Positions 9,990-22,194 of a DNA stretch of 64,000 nt are shown here, piece by piece. The translations under genes and the position numbers were made by a program. The stretch's first letter is position 1. Each line of letters starts with the position of its first letter. Source of the stretch: Adiantum capillus-veneris (Eukaryota; Streptophyta; Polypodiopsida; Polypodiales; Pteridaceae); contig CM043942.1 of the NCBI GenBank assembly GCA_014529385.2, positions 3,140,501-3,204,500 on the forward strand, given 5' to 3'. The notes under the pieces are model-generated. The model made no database searches. It saw only the letters and a program-made list of their open reading frames with translations, and had not been told where the DNA came from.

Positions 9990-11081
9990 CAAAGAGGGAG
10001 GAAAGAGTATCTCTTTTCTCACCTATGATGGCACCTTTAGTGCTACCGAAAAAGTATTGGCCTTCATCCAACAATTTGATGGGCCTTTGGAGACGAGGGC
10101 TTCACGGAGTCCTCCAAGCTACACCATGTAGCTATGCACTTCCAAAAATAGGCTCGTCAATGGTGAGCTAGCCTTCATGGCAACGGTGAAGCCCCAAAGA
10201 CATGGAAAACTCTATGAGTTTCCCTTATGAAGCAATTCCTTGCAAGTGATGCAAATGAAAAAGTGCTTACTAAATGGTGAAGTTTAAACCTTCTCTCTCA
10301 TGAGTCGATCCACAAATATGTGGACAAGTTTTGGGATTTATATCTCAAGGCTACTATCTTTCAAAAGATAGACTTTGTCGAGCAAAAGCAGCAATTCTGT
10401 GTGGGATTACCCAAAGAGATGGCTGAGTATGTCAACTCTCAACGGCCTGGTTCTATCACCAAAGTAATCCACCACACCATGGTTGCTTCGCGCATCCATT
10501 TCCAACAAGGGGCTAGACGGAATGTCAAGCCCATGGAAAATAAAGACAAAAATGATGACAAGGGGAAAACCAATGCCCAAAATTCTTACCAAGGCTATTC
10601 CAACAACAACAACAATTGGTCCAAGGAGAAGGGAGTTTACAAAGGTAAATATAAACTCTCTCCTAAAGATCTAGAAGCTTTTAGTAAGGACCACAAATGT
10701 TTGAAGTGTGGGGAGCAAGGCCATGGTTATCGTCCTTGCCCCAAGACAATTGCCCGCAAGGAGACTCCTAGAGTCTCTATGTTTGAAGCTCCAAAAGAGG
10801 ATGCTCATTGCCAAGTATTTCTCCTTTCCTATGCTTGGGGAAAGATGCAAGAGCATGATGCCTTTATTGTGTTTGACCCTAGTTCAACTCACAACTTCAT
10901 ATCCACGGAGTTGACCACTAAGCTAGGCATACAAGCCCACAAGATGGGAGATGCATTGAAAGCCAATGGAGCTATCAAGGGGCAAGACGTCTCAGTTACT
11001 TCTTTCATTGGACAATTAAGGCTTCATGTCCAAAGCTATTTGGACAAACAAGGATTTCTTCATCTCCTCTCTCAAACATGA
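9990..11081 (+). pseudogene. Chromovirus Gag, zinc knuckle and protease start
   Basis: The N-terminal part (FLTYDGTFSATEKVLAFIQQ) is broken by stops up to 10319; an open stretch of 253 codons follows from 10320. It holds gag-like GLPKEMAEYVNSQRP, a complete zinc knuckle CLKCGEQGHGYRPC, then the protease-like loop FIVFDPSSTHNFIS, where D-S-G-S-T is expected. The Gly/Ser changes probably inactivate the protease. Confidence 0.85.
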
Positions 11082-11223
11082 GAATGTTATCGTTGGGGCA
11101 CCATGGTTTAACCGCATGGCTTCCAACATGAAGTTCCTTGAAAGGAGAATCTACTTCACCTACAGGGAAAAGAGCATTTACATAGATGCTAATGAGTTGG
11201 GGAACACCATATCCCTGCAATAA
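11026..11223 (+). pseudogene. Chromovirus protease C-terminal part
   Basis: Frame-shifted continuation of the protease. It contains NVIVGAPWFNRMAS, the usual I-L-G-x-x-W end of a gypsy protease, followed by the linker to RT. The stop is at 11221-11223. Confidence 0.65.
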
Positions 11224-11339
11224 AGGGAATCAAGATTAATTAGAGTTGTCTAGTTTTCTAAAAGGATTCCAAGATGTTTTCATTGATGACATCCCTAGTG
11301 AGCTATCTCTAAAATGAGGGATGATGACCATGCAATTGA

Positions 11340-11900
11340 GCTCCTATCAAGAAGCTCACTCCTAACAAGCCTCCTTATCGATTTTCACAAGCTCAACAAG
11401 AGGAGATCATGAAGCAAGTGCATGAATTTGTGTAAAAAAGAAAAAAAAAAGGGAATGGTGAGGTCTAGCTCCTCTCCATTTTGTTCACCATTGCTTTTAG
11501 TGCAAAAGAAAGACAACACATATCACATGTGTGTCGACTATAGAGCACTAAATAAGATCACTATCAAAAATAGATTTACTGTGCCACGGGTAGAAAATCC
11601 ATTTGGTAATTTACAAGTTTTGGCCTAACAAATGCTCCAGACGCATTCAAACTCATGATAGACAAAAATCTTCAGGCCATCCAAATTCTCTTGAAGAGTA
11701 CAAGCAACACCTCCAGGTAACCTTTCAAGTTGTGAGAGAGAATAAGCTTTTCATTAATCAAAATAAAAGCGAATTTTTTCTACAAGAGATTCAATATTTA
11801 GGTCACATTATCTCTAATGATGGCACCCGTATGGATCCAACAAAGTTAGAGATAATAAAAGGATGGCCTAATCCAAGGAATCTACATGAGGTATGAAGCT
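11340..11900 (+). pseudogene. Chromovirus reverse transcriptase with internal deletion
   Basis: The fingers region shows SPLLLVQKKDNTYHMCVDYR and ALNKITIKN. The palm then jumps from GNLQVLA / LTNAPDAFKLMIDKN straight to EEYKQHLQVTFQVVRENKLF and IQYLGHIISNDG. The block that should contain the catalytic x-x-D-D motif is absent, so this RT is dead. A poly-A run near 11436-11450 may have caused a frameshift. Confidence 0.85.
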
Positions 11901-11952
11901 TCATATGTATGGTGCATACTATAGATGCTTCATAGAAAAACATTCTTGCTAA

Positions 11953-12460
11953 TTGGCAGGCCCATTACATGACTTAAGAAAAAGAAACGTTAAGTATTCA
12001 TGGACTGCAAAAGTGCAAAAAACTTTTGAGAAGCTTAAGGAGAATCTTATCTCTCAACATGTGCTCACACTATTAGATCTCTCAAAACCATTTGTGGTCC
12101 AATGTGATGCTTGTGGTAATTGCCTTGGAGATATTTTGCTTCAAGAAGGGAATGCCATAGCATATGAGAGTCAAAGACTCAACTTTGATAAGTGTGTATT
12201 GGGCAAATACGAAAAAGAGCTACTAGCTATTCTATATGCCCTAAACAAGTGGAAACACTGTCTCTTGGGGACTCCATTCATCCTACGAATGGATCACAAA
12301 GCCTCAAGAACTTCATGACGCAAACCAAGCTCTCTGGCAAACAAATGAGGTAGGGCAAATTTCTTTTCCAATTTAAATTTCATATTGCTCACGTTGTTGG
12401 CAAGCACAATCAAGTGGTCGATGCACTTTCACAACGACCATGGGTCAATGTGGTGTCTAT
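11953..12460 (+). pseudogene. Chromovirus RNase H
   Basis: Open over 121 codons, with the gypsy RNase H start (PFVVQCDACGNCLGDILLQ), the Glu region (YEKELLAILYALNKW) and FILRMDHKA. The end (HNQVVDALSQRP) is found downstream in another frame near 12410-12440. Confidence 0.85.
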
Positions 12461-12539
12461 GGCAACTCACAATAATCTATCTTTTATGATAGATGAGTCT
12501 GCTACTGATTGAGACTTTAAGTACGTAAATACAGCCTTT

Positions 12540-13560
12540 GCAATAGGGAAGTAACAAGAACCATTCACCTTGAAGGATTTTTATCTTCCAAATGGCAATA
12601 GGCTATGTGTTAATCACTCATACAATAAGAACTTCATGCATGAATCCCATACTTCTCCTTATGCGGGGCAAAGAGGGATTCAATAATCTACTCTTCGAGG
12701 ATTCGAAATGTATTTGTGTTGGTCTACCATGAAAAGTAAACATACAAGAGTATGTTTCAAAATGAGTGGTATACCAAAAGTTGAAATTTGATCGAGGGAA
12801 GCAACTTGGATTGTTTCAGTCGACAAGCTTAACAAGAAAACACACTCTATGCCTGACAAAAAGACTATTGAGGCATATCAAATGGCAACCCTCTTCAAAT
12901 ATCAAATTTTCAAGAATCATGGATTTCCAACACCCATAGTATCGGACGAAGATCCTAGAATGACCAGTAATTTCTAGAAGAGTCTCTTTGAGAATCTAGG
13001 AAGTAGATTAAATTTCTCTTTCGGCCTATCATCCACAAACGGATGACCAAAGTGAAATACCTAATCTAACAATTCTTGATCTACTAAGAGCCTATGTCAT
13101 GGAAGTAGATCAATGTTATCGATGATAGAAGTACCTACCTCTTATAGAGTATGCATGCAATGACATTGTACATACTTCTATGGGGAAAGCACCTTTCGAG
13201 GTTAAAGAGGGAAGATCCAAAAGTCCCTTACTAAAAGTATATGGGAAGATCTTCACTCTACTGATGAATATAACAAAGACCTACAAGAATATTTTCCAAA
13301 GATTAAAATGTTTATATGGCATCTCACAGCAAAGGCAAAAAGGGTTGCTGCTAATAAGCACAAAAGAGCCTTAGCCTTTAAGTAAAATGATTGGGTCTTG
13401 CTAAAGTTTCTCAAGGCTCATCTGAGGTATACTACGGGCAAGAGTCCTATGGACCACCAAGAATATGATGCTAAACTAGCCAAAAGATATTATGATCCTT
13501 TTTAAATTCTTAAGCTAATCAATGAGATAGCGTATCAATTAAAGTTGCCCAACCATTGGC
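12540..13560 (+). pseudogene. Chromovirus integrase remnants
   Basis: Heavily broken, without long open frames. Recognisable pieces are YAGQRGIQ (finger region), FKNHGFPTPIVSDEDPRM (second catalytic Asp region), and the C-terminal YGKIFT-like and KLPNHWLMHHVFHES segments that precede the chromodomain in chromoviruses. Confidence 0.65.
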
Positions 13561-13599
13561 TCATGCACCATGTTTTCCATGAGAGCCTACGTAAGCCTT

Positions 13600-13800
13600 A
13601 CAAAGGAGCGCCATCAAAAGAAGCAAAAGTTGTTGCAGACCCTCCAAAAATCGAAGATCAAGAAGAAGTACTTCAACTTGAGTCCATCGTATGACATGAA
13701 GACAAGGTATTAAGCCAACGGTAAGATTATCTGACAATATCTTATTAAGTTTAAGAATGATTCTTTTAAAGATGCTAGATGAATGCAAAGAACCTAGCTT
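13600..13800 (+). pseudogene. Chromovirus chromodomain
   Basis: Integrase C-terminal chromodomain in several frames. PPKIEDQEEVLQLESIV is followed by VKFKNDSFKDAR-like sequence, matching the pattern (V-K-F-K-N/W-x-S/G-x-x-D-A-x-W) seen after integrase in plant chromoviruses. This domain is thought to direct insertion toward certain chromatin. Stops interrupt it. Confidence 0.7.
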
Positions 13801-14476
13801 AAGGATAATCTGAACCTTCTCAATGCTTACAATGTTGCATTAGAGTAAGCATATGAAAATGCATTTTAAATGAAAAATGTTTTTTGTCTTATAAGACTAG
13901 TTCTCTTTTTATTGTGCACAAATTTGAAAGTATGCATGCTTAGAATCATGTTTGTGGTGACGACGTCTCCCAAACACCAAGTAGAACTTGTCACTCTACT
14001 TTGGAAGGATGATATGGACTAAAGAGGAGACATGCTTGCGGCAGCTACGTCTCCCAGATACCAAATGGATTAGTCATCCATCCTGGATTGATGTAGAAGG
14101 GTAAAAAGGGATCCTCTACCCGCTAAGTAACATGGACTAATGACTAGGCTTTATCTTCTCTACCTCATAGTCGAGGAGGACTATGATTTCAAGAGAGAGG
14201 TAATGTCATAAAATACAATATCTAACTTTATCAAATGATTTTCTCATATTGAACTGATCATCTAATGTGAGAGAATAAACAGGAACAAGAGTTAGAATAG
14301 AGACATGTGCTTCTAGACCTATCTCAACACGGGACCGAAAAGGAGAGATGGTTACATCTCAATAAGGGTCCAAAAGGAGGTAGTCTATCAAAGAGAAATG
14401 TGCAACTAATGAAGCTTAAAAGACCTTAGGGTTAGCTTCATTAAAAACCTCCAATGGTTAGTGTTAAAAGTCCTTT

Positions 14477-14700
14477 GACCTTAAGCAAGCTAGGGCTGAA
14501 CTTGAGGTGGGAACCCGAACTAAAATTAAGCAAGCTAGGGATGTGCTTGAGGTGGGAACCTTAAGCAAGATAGGGTTGTGCTTGAGGTGGGAACTCGACC
14601 TAAACTTAAGCAAGCTAGGGTTGTGCTTGATGTGGGAACTCGACCTAAACTTAAGCAAGCTAAGGTTGTGCTTGAGGTGGGAACCGCACCTAAGGTGCTT
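14477..14700. repeat. ~50-60 bp tandem repeat in the LTR
   Basis: Five imperfect copies of a unit containing TTAAGCAAGCTAGGGTTGTG and CTTGAGGTGGGAAC. Unit length varies from about 40 to 60 bp because the linker (CTCGACCTAAAC) is lost in some copies. The related LTR at 19.1 kb lacks this array, so it expanded after the two LTRs separated. Confidence 0.85.
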
Positions 14701-14821
14701 GTCATTCTTGATGACTAAGGTACTTGAGGTACTTGTCACATTTAATGAGGAAGTTTCTTGAGAATCTTCCTATCAATGGGGGGTAAGAGTCTTGAGTCAA
14801 AAAGAGAACCTACTCACTTAA

Positions 14822-16160
14822 CACTAGGTTGGTAATGGGACACTTTTATGTCCTGGGACACTTTTATGTCCTGTTAAGTGACCATTTTCCTTGAATTATG
14901 TCAAGAGTTTCAAAATGGATTTTGAGGTGCTATCTATCTAGAAATTTGTCTCATGAGCTGAAAAAAACTCGACATTTTTTTGGAATATCAATTCCATCTT
15001 TAACCTTGTCCTTGCACAACATTTCACAACCTAAACTGTGTGAAAAAACGAGTCCTGTTTTTGCCTTTTTTCAACTTTTTGCAACTATACCACTCTAGAA
15101 TTCATGTTTGTGAGGTCTATAATGCTATATAACTATCTTTAGTAGTCCTCAACATGTCCTGATGCTTCTAGGGAGAAATAAATATTAAAGTTGTAAGTTA
15201 TGACCAAATTACAAAAATGATCAAATCTTGTTTTTTAGCCAATTTTAGCACTTCTATGATTTTTTTGGTGGATTTCATGATATCCAAATGCATTTCTGAT
15301 TTTCTATGTCATATATTGTAACATAAAGCTAATATTCCTTATGTTTTGGGGCACCTAATACCCTATTTTTCATAGTACACAATGATGGTTGATTTTTTCA
15401 ATTATAGAAGAAAACAAAACATTCTAATATATCAAGTATAGCTTTTTCAATATTGTTAGTTTCTTGTGACAACTACATGCATTTTGTAGGTAGTAACCAT
15501 ATCTAATCATAAGAATCAAATTTGGCTAGATATTGAATAGTTTCTATGGGATTCTACAACTCATAGTGTTGAACCCAGGTTTTTCATGTTTGCTGTACTT
15601 AGCACTTCATCTTTGTCCCCAAGATTCCCCTTGGTAAGAGATGTATTATTCTTTTGACATGCTCCATGGCTCCTTATGAACATAAAGGACAATAGGGAAC
15701 TAAGAAAACACGCATATATTATTTGTATTGAGCGTGGCTATAGAAACTTTGATGATAGGTTTGCAAAATGGTAAAAATTCAACTTTTTTGTACCTATTTA
15801 TTTTGGAAAGACAAAAAATAGTGAGTGAGAAGCAATCATATGTTCTGATAACCAACCCATTGAAGTTAACTAGGGAATTTATATCAAGTCCTACAAAAAT
15901 CCCTAATCTTATTTTTATGCAACAAAACGTAAGAAATGATTGTTTTGATGAAAATGCACTGGTCCATCAACTTTGGAGGCTTGGTGTGACCAAAAGATGA
16001 GAAAATTTACAAGTTTCTTATTTTTCCCATATGTAGTAGGCCTTGAACTATAACCTCATGAAAGGATTTTACAAAATGAGTGGATCTACTATGGTTTTGG
16101 AGGTTTTTTTCAAAACCCTAAAAGGACACTTTTATGTCCTGTTAGGTTACCAACCTAGTG
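14822..16160. mobile_element. Inverted-repeat DNA transposon with CACTA-like ends
   Basis: The left end CACTAGGTTGGTAA and the right end TTACCAACCTAGTG are perfect inverted repeats. The element is 1339 bp and flanked by TTAA at 14818-14821 and 16161-16164. Next to the ends sits the near-palindrome GGACACTTTTATGTCC (twice at left, 14837-14871; once at right, 16124-16139). No transposase coding is visible, so it is non-autonomous. The CACTA termini suggest En/Spm, but that family makes 3-bp duplications; a TTAA target is typical of piggyBac, and TWA of Harbinger. Its class is therefore open. Confidence 0.75.
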
Positions 16161-17065
16161 TTAATGGGGAAGTTGCTTGAGAAACTTCCTATGCATAAAA
16201 ATCTCAAAGTTAGGGGAATTCTAAAAGAGCACATGGGACACATGTCAGACTCTCACTAAGCTTAACCACATGGTGTTCTTGAATGCTATTGGTTGGGCTA
16301 AAGAGGGGTCAATGAGATGCCACTTCCATCTAAAAAATATCTAGATACTTTTAAGCTCTCTCTCTCTAAGGGGTAAGGAGGACACTTGTCAAAAAACTAC
16401 CCATATGCTTGACTGCATGCTAGATGTGATTGTCTAGGGGGAGAGGGGTCCAATGAGCTTGTAGCAAGTATAATTTTTTCCCAAAGCAAGAAAGGGGGGT
16501 GCTAGGGGGATATACACAATCACACACACTCATTTGGGACACAATTCTCACTTGGTGAAAGTTGAGGAACACCACCTCCTTCTCCAAGCTTGTGAGAGTG
16601 AAAGCCTACATCAACACTCTTGGCTATGGAATGCAAATCCACAACCAAGAGTCATGCTTCAATGCTTAAGCTTTCCATCTTCTCCATCTCCATTACTATG
16701 CTATTATGTATGCTAGCAAGAAGAGTAATGATAAGTGAGGAACTATTTCTTTCTTCTATGGAATGTTTCTTCCTCCTCTTCCCTATCCTCATTCCCCGCT
16801 CTCTCCACCTTCGAAGGTGTTTGAGGCCTTGGGACTGAGGCTTGGGATAGTTAATGCTTTCTTCCATTTTATGTTATTCTTGTGATGCATGAAGCTTTCC
16901 ATCTTCATTGCATCACCTAGGTTACAAGAACATAGAGATTGTATTGTACCAAGTCTCTCTTTATGGGAGAAACTATAATACAAATGCCTATTGGAGGGGG
17001 GACCGGCTCCATATGAATCCGGTCCTCAACTATTCTCATGTTCTCTAAGCTCTCTCTCTTGCAAA

Positions 17066-19110
17066 AGTATTGTTCATGCCAAGTTAAATAAGTACCATGT
17101 TTATGTTGCTACCATCAATTAAGTTCACTGCTATGCTCACAAAGTAATCTCTTAAAAGTGCTTCACCTAATTTCCTAATTCCGCTATTCTCAAAGTTCAT
17201 AGGCCATTTCCATTACATCAATCATTTCTAGCCTATCACCACACATACACGCTTCATGAAAAGGTTTCCTAGATTGGACTATCCATCGAGACCCAAAAGA
17301 TAAAAGAAATAAAGACTTCCACTCTCGCAAATTTGAGTGATGGTTAGTGAGAAAAAATGCATGAAATCCCTGCCAAAGAGGTCGAGATGAGTAAAGCTAC
17401 TTTCCAGGATGTTATACCACAAGTTTGTGCACTCTAGGGTCAAAAAATGCATAGTGCCTGTGAACATACACAAAGAAGTGGTAGTCATCAAGTAGTGTGG
17501 AAATGTTAGTGAGATAGCCAGTTTAAAATGTAGAGCATACTGCTTTTAATTATGGGGGGAATTTCTCAAGAGGCCAATCATTTCTAGCCTATCACCACAC
17601 ATACACGCTTCATGAAAAGGTTTCCTAGATTGGACTATCCATCGAGACCCAAAAGATAAAAGAAATGAAGACCTCCACTCTCACAAATTTGAGTCATGTT
17701 ACACCTTGGAATCACTTTCCTTCAACATCCCCCTTAATGTCAAACTGGGTCCCTTTTTAAGCTCAAAGGTGGATCCACTCAACATGATCATATGTAGCAC
17801 TATGTGTGGTTTAGAGGCTAAGCAAGATGGTTCAATGGTTGCTGCCTAGAGTGGCTTAGAGATTGAACATCATGGCTCACAAGTTGAAAAACATGACTCG
17901 GATACATATGTATGTCATCCATTGGATGAGGCTTGGATACCCATTGAAGGTGCACCAATGGAAGAAAGATTGAGAGAGTGCAAGAGAGTAGAGGAATGAA
18001 CATACATATAGTGTATATAGTAGTTTGCATTTGGAATAGGTGTGAGCTCCCAATCTCTTATTGAATAATGCATAAGATGAATGATATGATGTTTAGTGGA
18101 GTAGGTAAGTCGGTAACCATTCATGGGATACTCATGAGATGTCTGTTGAAAGTAAAAACTTGGTGGAAAATAGGATGCTAAAGTCTTTCATGACGTTGTA
18201 GTGTCCAATTACAAAACTAGTGTTAACCATAAACAAAACGGGTGATTTTACATTGTGTTATCTTATAGCCATAAACATCCAAATAAAAATTCAGCAACAA
18301 TTAACACTCTATGCCTAAAAATCAATAGTGATGTATGCAAATGTCTATATAAAGCCCTTCTCATGCTCAATGCACATGCACACTTGCTAGGAACATGGGG
18401 TGTTGATTTTCTTTTCTTGCTCTTAGGTCTATTGGGATTCTTTTTCTAACTGAGAGAAACTTCACCCCACTTTGAAAAACACCAATATAAAGCCTCAAAA
18501 CAAAGCCCTTGTCCCTACGGTGATCAACATCTTACAAACACACACAATCAAGAACAAACTCATCAACAAGGTGAAATATTATTATGCACAAGGTGGAAAA
18601 AACACCACTTGAGCTCTTTGGACAACATGTCACTCTACATTCTCAAGGTGCAACAATAATTGAATTTACTTGAAGGTAAAAGAAATGCCTTCAATCGATA
18701 ACAATGCCATTTTTGTGACATTGGCATACAACATCATTCACAAGTGGGAGGATACGAGCTTCATAGTCAATACTCCTCCTCTTTTAAAAATTGACAAGTG
18801 GAGTAGAGTGTGAAAGGGACACATATCTACCCAACTAGATGAAAATAGATAGATAAGGAGAGAGAGCTTGAGCTCTTGCGAGCACAAATCCACACAACCA
18901 AGAGAGAACATAGTGGACATGGAGGCTAAAACCTACTTCTTCTTCTCTACAAAAAAATGTGTGGAAGATAAGCGTTTCTGACACCCTTACATGCCATGTA
19001 TTTACCACATCTAAGGGCCAAAAAGTGCATATTGTATACTTTACTCATTTATCAAAGTCACCCATAGCTCTTGTGGATTTCTCATTTGTGTCCAAAGCAT
19101 TAAAATATAT
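17066..19110. other. No gene recognised; one 120-bp direct duplication
   Basis: Only short, non-conserved open frames. The clearest structure is the direct repeat of 17219-17338 at 17575-17694. The stretch may be further decayed chromovirus or LTR sequence, but nothing supports an assignment. Confidence 0.5.
17219..17694. repeat. Direct repeat, ~120 bp, period ~356
   Basis: The segment beginning CAATCATTTCTAGCCTATCA occurs at 17219-17338 and again at 17575-17694 with only a few differences. The 236 bp between the copies is unique in the window. This is probably a local duplication. Confidence 0.85.
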
Positions 19111-19116
19111 GGAATC

Positions 19117-20335
19117 TATCATAAAAACTAATATCTAATTCTCCCAAATGATTTTCTCATGTTAAACTGATCATTTAATATAGGGAAGTACCATGGAAGT
19201 AAAAGCTAGAATATTGGAAAGGCTGCTAGACCGGTCTTAGCAGGGATCCAAAGGAGGGAAAATAGGGATCCAAAGGGGGGCAGTCTACAAAAGAGAAATG
19301 TGCATCAATGGAGCTTAAAAGACCTAAGGTTTAGCTCCATTGAGACCTCCATAGGCTAAGGTTCCAAAAATTAACTAAAAAGTCCAATGGCCAAAGGTGG
19401 GAAAATTGGATGGTTATTGGAAGAATAAAAAGTCTTCCCAAATCCCTAGGAAGGAGGGGGCAAGCCCTAATAATAGGGGATGAGAGATAAAGACACACAC
19501 ACACACACACACACACCCAAGCTCTCCTTAAAGGGAAGAATGGACACATGGTAGGCTCCTAGCCCAGTTGCCCCCAATCTCCCCTCAAATCCTATTGGAT
19601 GGCCATAGAGCTGGACCAATGAGAATTAGGCTAGAGTAAAATTAGTCTAATCAATTAAAAAATGCTTGATAAAAGAACCAATAGAAATTAAGCTCCCTAG
19701 AAAACTATTGGAAAGTCTACCAAGGGGTCCAATGAGCATCTAGCAGCCCAATGGCTTGCTTGATTCCTATTGGCCCGAAGACTAAAAGGTCCAATGAGAG
19801 TTTAAATAAACTATTTGATTACCTAAATCTCTCACAAAAGGGGAAATGGGAACACATGACACAAGGCTATCAATTATGCTTCTAATTTTTGATTGGCTAA
19901 GCTTTGCAGGAGCCAATGGGAAACCAGCAAGAGCAAAAAGCAAGAGGGGTCGACCAAGTAGAGAGAGAGTTGGCATTTTTTTAGTGTAACCAAATTTTCT
20001 ACACACACACAGAGACACAACTTATGTGTTGAGCAAGAACTCCCTCTCCCTCTCAATCTTTCCTCATTCCCTGCTAGCTCTCACCATTTTTGAAGGTGTG
20101 TGAGGTCTTAGGATTGAGGCTAGGGATACTAGGGGTGTTTTTCAAGCATAATTTGGTGCATGAAGCTTCCATCTTCATTGCACCAACGAGTTTTGTCAAG
20201 GAACACAAGAATTGTATTGTAAAAAAGTCTCCTTTGATGGGAGAAGCCATAATACAAAGACTTTATGGAGGGGGGACCGGCGGCTCCATGTGATTCTGGT
20301 CCTCAACTGTTGTCAATTGTTCTATTTCTCTCTCT
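19117..20335 (+). repeat. Related chromovirus LTR (solo or remnant)
   Basis: Aligns by eye with the LTR at 14204 at its start (AAATGATTTTCTCATGTTAA, GATCCAAAG...GAGGAAA, AAAGAGAAATGTGCA) and at its end (GGAGGGGGGACCGGC). It contains an AC microsatellite at 19495-19516. No primer site or coding region adjoins it, so it is best read as a solo or truncated LTR. Ends are approximate. Confidence 0.65.
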
Positions 20336-22190
20336 TTTCAAATATTTTCTATTCCAAACTAGCTAGTGAGGCGGTCCGGGGTGGGCAACAAGAGAGGCGA
20401 CCTCTAAACACCCCTCAAGGCTCCCGTGCTGCTCAATTGGGGCTGGGGCAACTACAAGCAAGAAACAACGACAACAAATCCACAACCAAACCAGTAAAGG
20501 GGCACCACTTAGTTATGGTATGTGAACTAGGGTGCAAGAGAGATTTTATCACAACCAAGAAGATGCACCACAAAACACACACAAGCAATCTCACACCAAG
20601 GCACACACCAAATGGAGCAAAGGGAGCTAGAGCAAAGGGAAGAGAGAGAGAGAGAGAGAGGAATGGAACTTTCGTAATACCTTGTTTGTGACTTGCAAAT
20701 GGAGATGGTTCATTATCATGCTATCATAGAGCTTGTAAAAAACTAACTCATGCTTAGTAAATGCTAAACATTTCCAACACACACTGTCTTAGGATGTGGG
20801 AGACCTCTCACCACAATAACCTCTTACAATGGACACAAAATTGGCAATGAAAACACACTAAAACACTTTCTCAAACAAGATCAATTGATAGAAACGTAAA
20901 ATACACAAGTCACCTTAGATTCACCAAACTATATTGCACAAGTGGAAGGACAAAGACTTGAACGTTGTTGAATCATGCCTTTGATGCACCAAACCTCAAT
21001 TTATTGATGATGGAGGAACATATACAATAGTAGTTTTGAGATTTTTGAACTTGCACTCTCTCACTTCTTGCAATTTGTAGCTTAAAAGCTTCTCTCACAC
21101 CAAAAAAGAAGCTCACAAAGTGGTTGCTATGCCTATGTCTCTCCTCACGTATAGAGTGTTGGGGTCCCACCAAAATACCTATTTTTATTCAAAAAAAGTC
21201 TTCAGTGGCCCCCCTTTTGTTGAATTTGCATATGGCTCCAAAGGTGAGTCCCTCCTTGCATGAGAGCATGACCTAATTGATTCTTAGGGGTTTGAAAATA
21301 TGCATGGTTGTGGATTATGCATAAATATAATATATGGATATGATTAAAAAAACACGTTAGAATATAAACAATTCGTGGGATCTAGAATAGTGTCAGCTAT
21401 ATATAAATACAAAATGGAAAAAAGAGATATATGAAAATATGAGGAATCAAATTAGGGGACCCTTGTTTATTTTTATTGAAGTATATTTATTTACAAGAGA
21501 TAATAAAAAATACCTCTAGGAAATAGGAATTTAGTGAAAGGCAATGACTGATGGTGAAAGGTATTTTTGAGGTTTTTCCTTGGAGTGGATTCTCACCCAA
21601 AAATAAGAGAAGCTTGCATGAAAATATATGTAATAAAGAATATACAAAATGGTAAGAAAAGTTTTGGTAATGGTGAGTCAATGTACATAGAGAAATCATG
21701 CACACCTAGGTAGAATAATTAAATAAATATCAAAATAATTATAATAAAAGATCCCTATATTTAGGCCCTATATACAATGAAATACTTATACACAAAAGGG
21801 CCATAATATACTTTGCCTTTTTATTTTTATTTATTTATTTGGCTCAACTAGCCCAATGACTAGCTAGGTGAGGGTTTTTTAAGGAGATATGGGGAAAGTC
21901 CCCTAGCTCACACACGCCTATGTACAATGAAAAGGTAAGGATAGCCACAGTGTTTAGGTGATTTTGGCATGGTGATGTAGCTTACTATGGAAATTACGGA
22001 GAGCAGAAAAACGGCTATCATTAGCCCTGTCCCAAATAATGGTACATGCATGTACCATCAAAAGGTATATTTTCCAAATAGAGTGGTTTTGAGTCTCTAT
22101 GATATTTGGTCCCTTGACAGGATTTTCATTTTGTAGCTTCTTGTCACACTCATGCTTCATGCAACAAAACTTACAGGAGATAGATCTTTG
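20336..22190. other. No gene recognised
   Basis: AT-rich sequence with short AG runs (20640-20660). I see no conserved protein motif on either strand. Confidence 0.5.
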
Positions 22191-22194
22191 ACAA

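Larger units (their letters stand above)
9970..14203 (+). mobile_element. Chromovirus (Ty3/gypsy), 5'-truncated
   Basis: Starts directly inside gag without a 5' LTR and runs gag, zinc knuckle, protease, RT, RNase H, integrase and a C-terminal chromodomain, then a purine-rich tract (14191-14200) and a 3' LTR at 14204. The chromodomain after integrase defines the chromovirus branch. Numerous stops and frameshifts are present. Confidence 0.85.
14204..17065 (+). repeat. Chromovirus 3' LTR (with nested insertion)
   Basis: Begins TGTCATAAAATAC right after the purine tract AAGAGAGAGG. Its start (to about 14460) and its end (about 16790-17060, GACCGGCTCCAT region) align by eye with 19117-20335. The right boundary is approximate because the copies diverge after a CT-rich stretch. 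It is interrupted by the inverted-repeat transposon 14822-16160 and carries a tandem repeat at 14477-14700. Confidence 0.7.
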
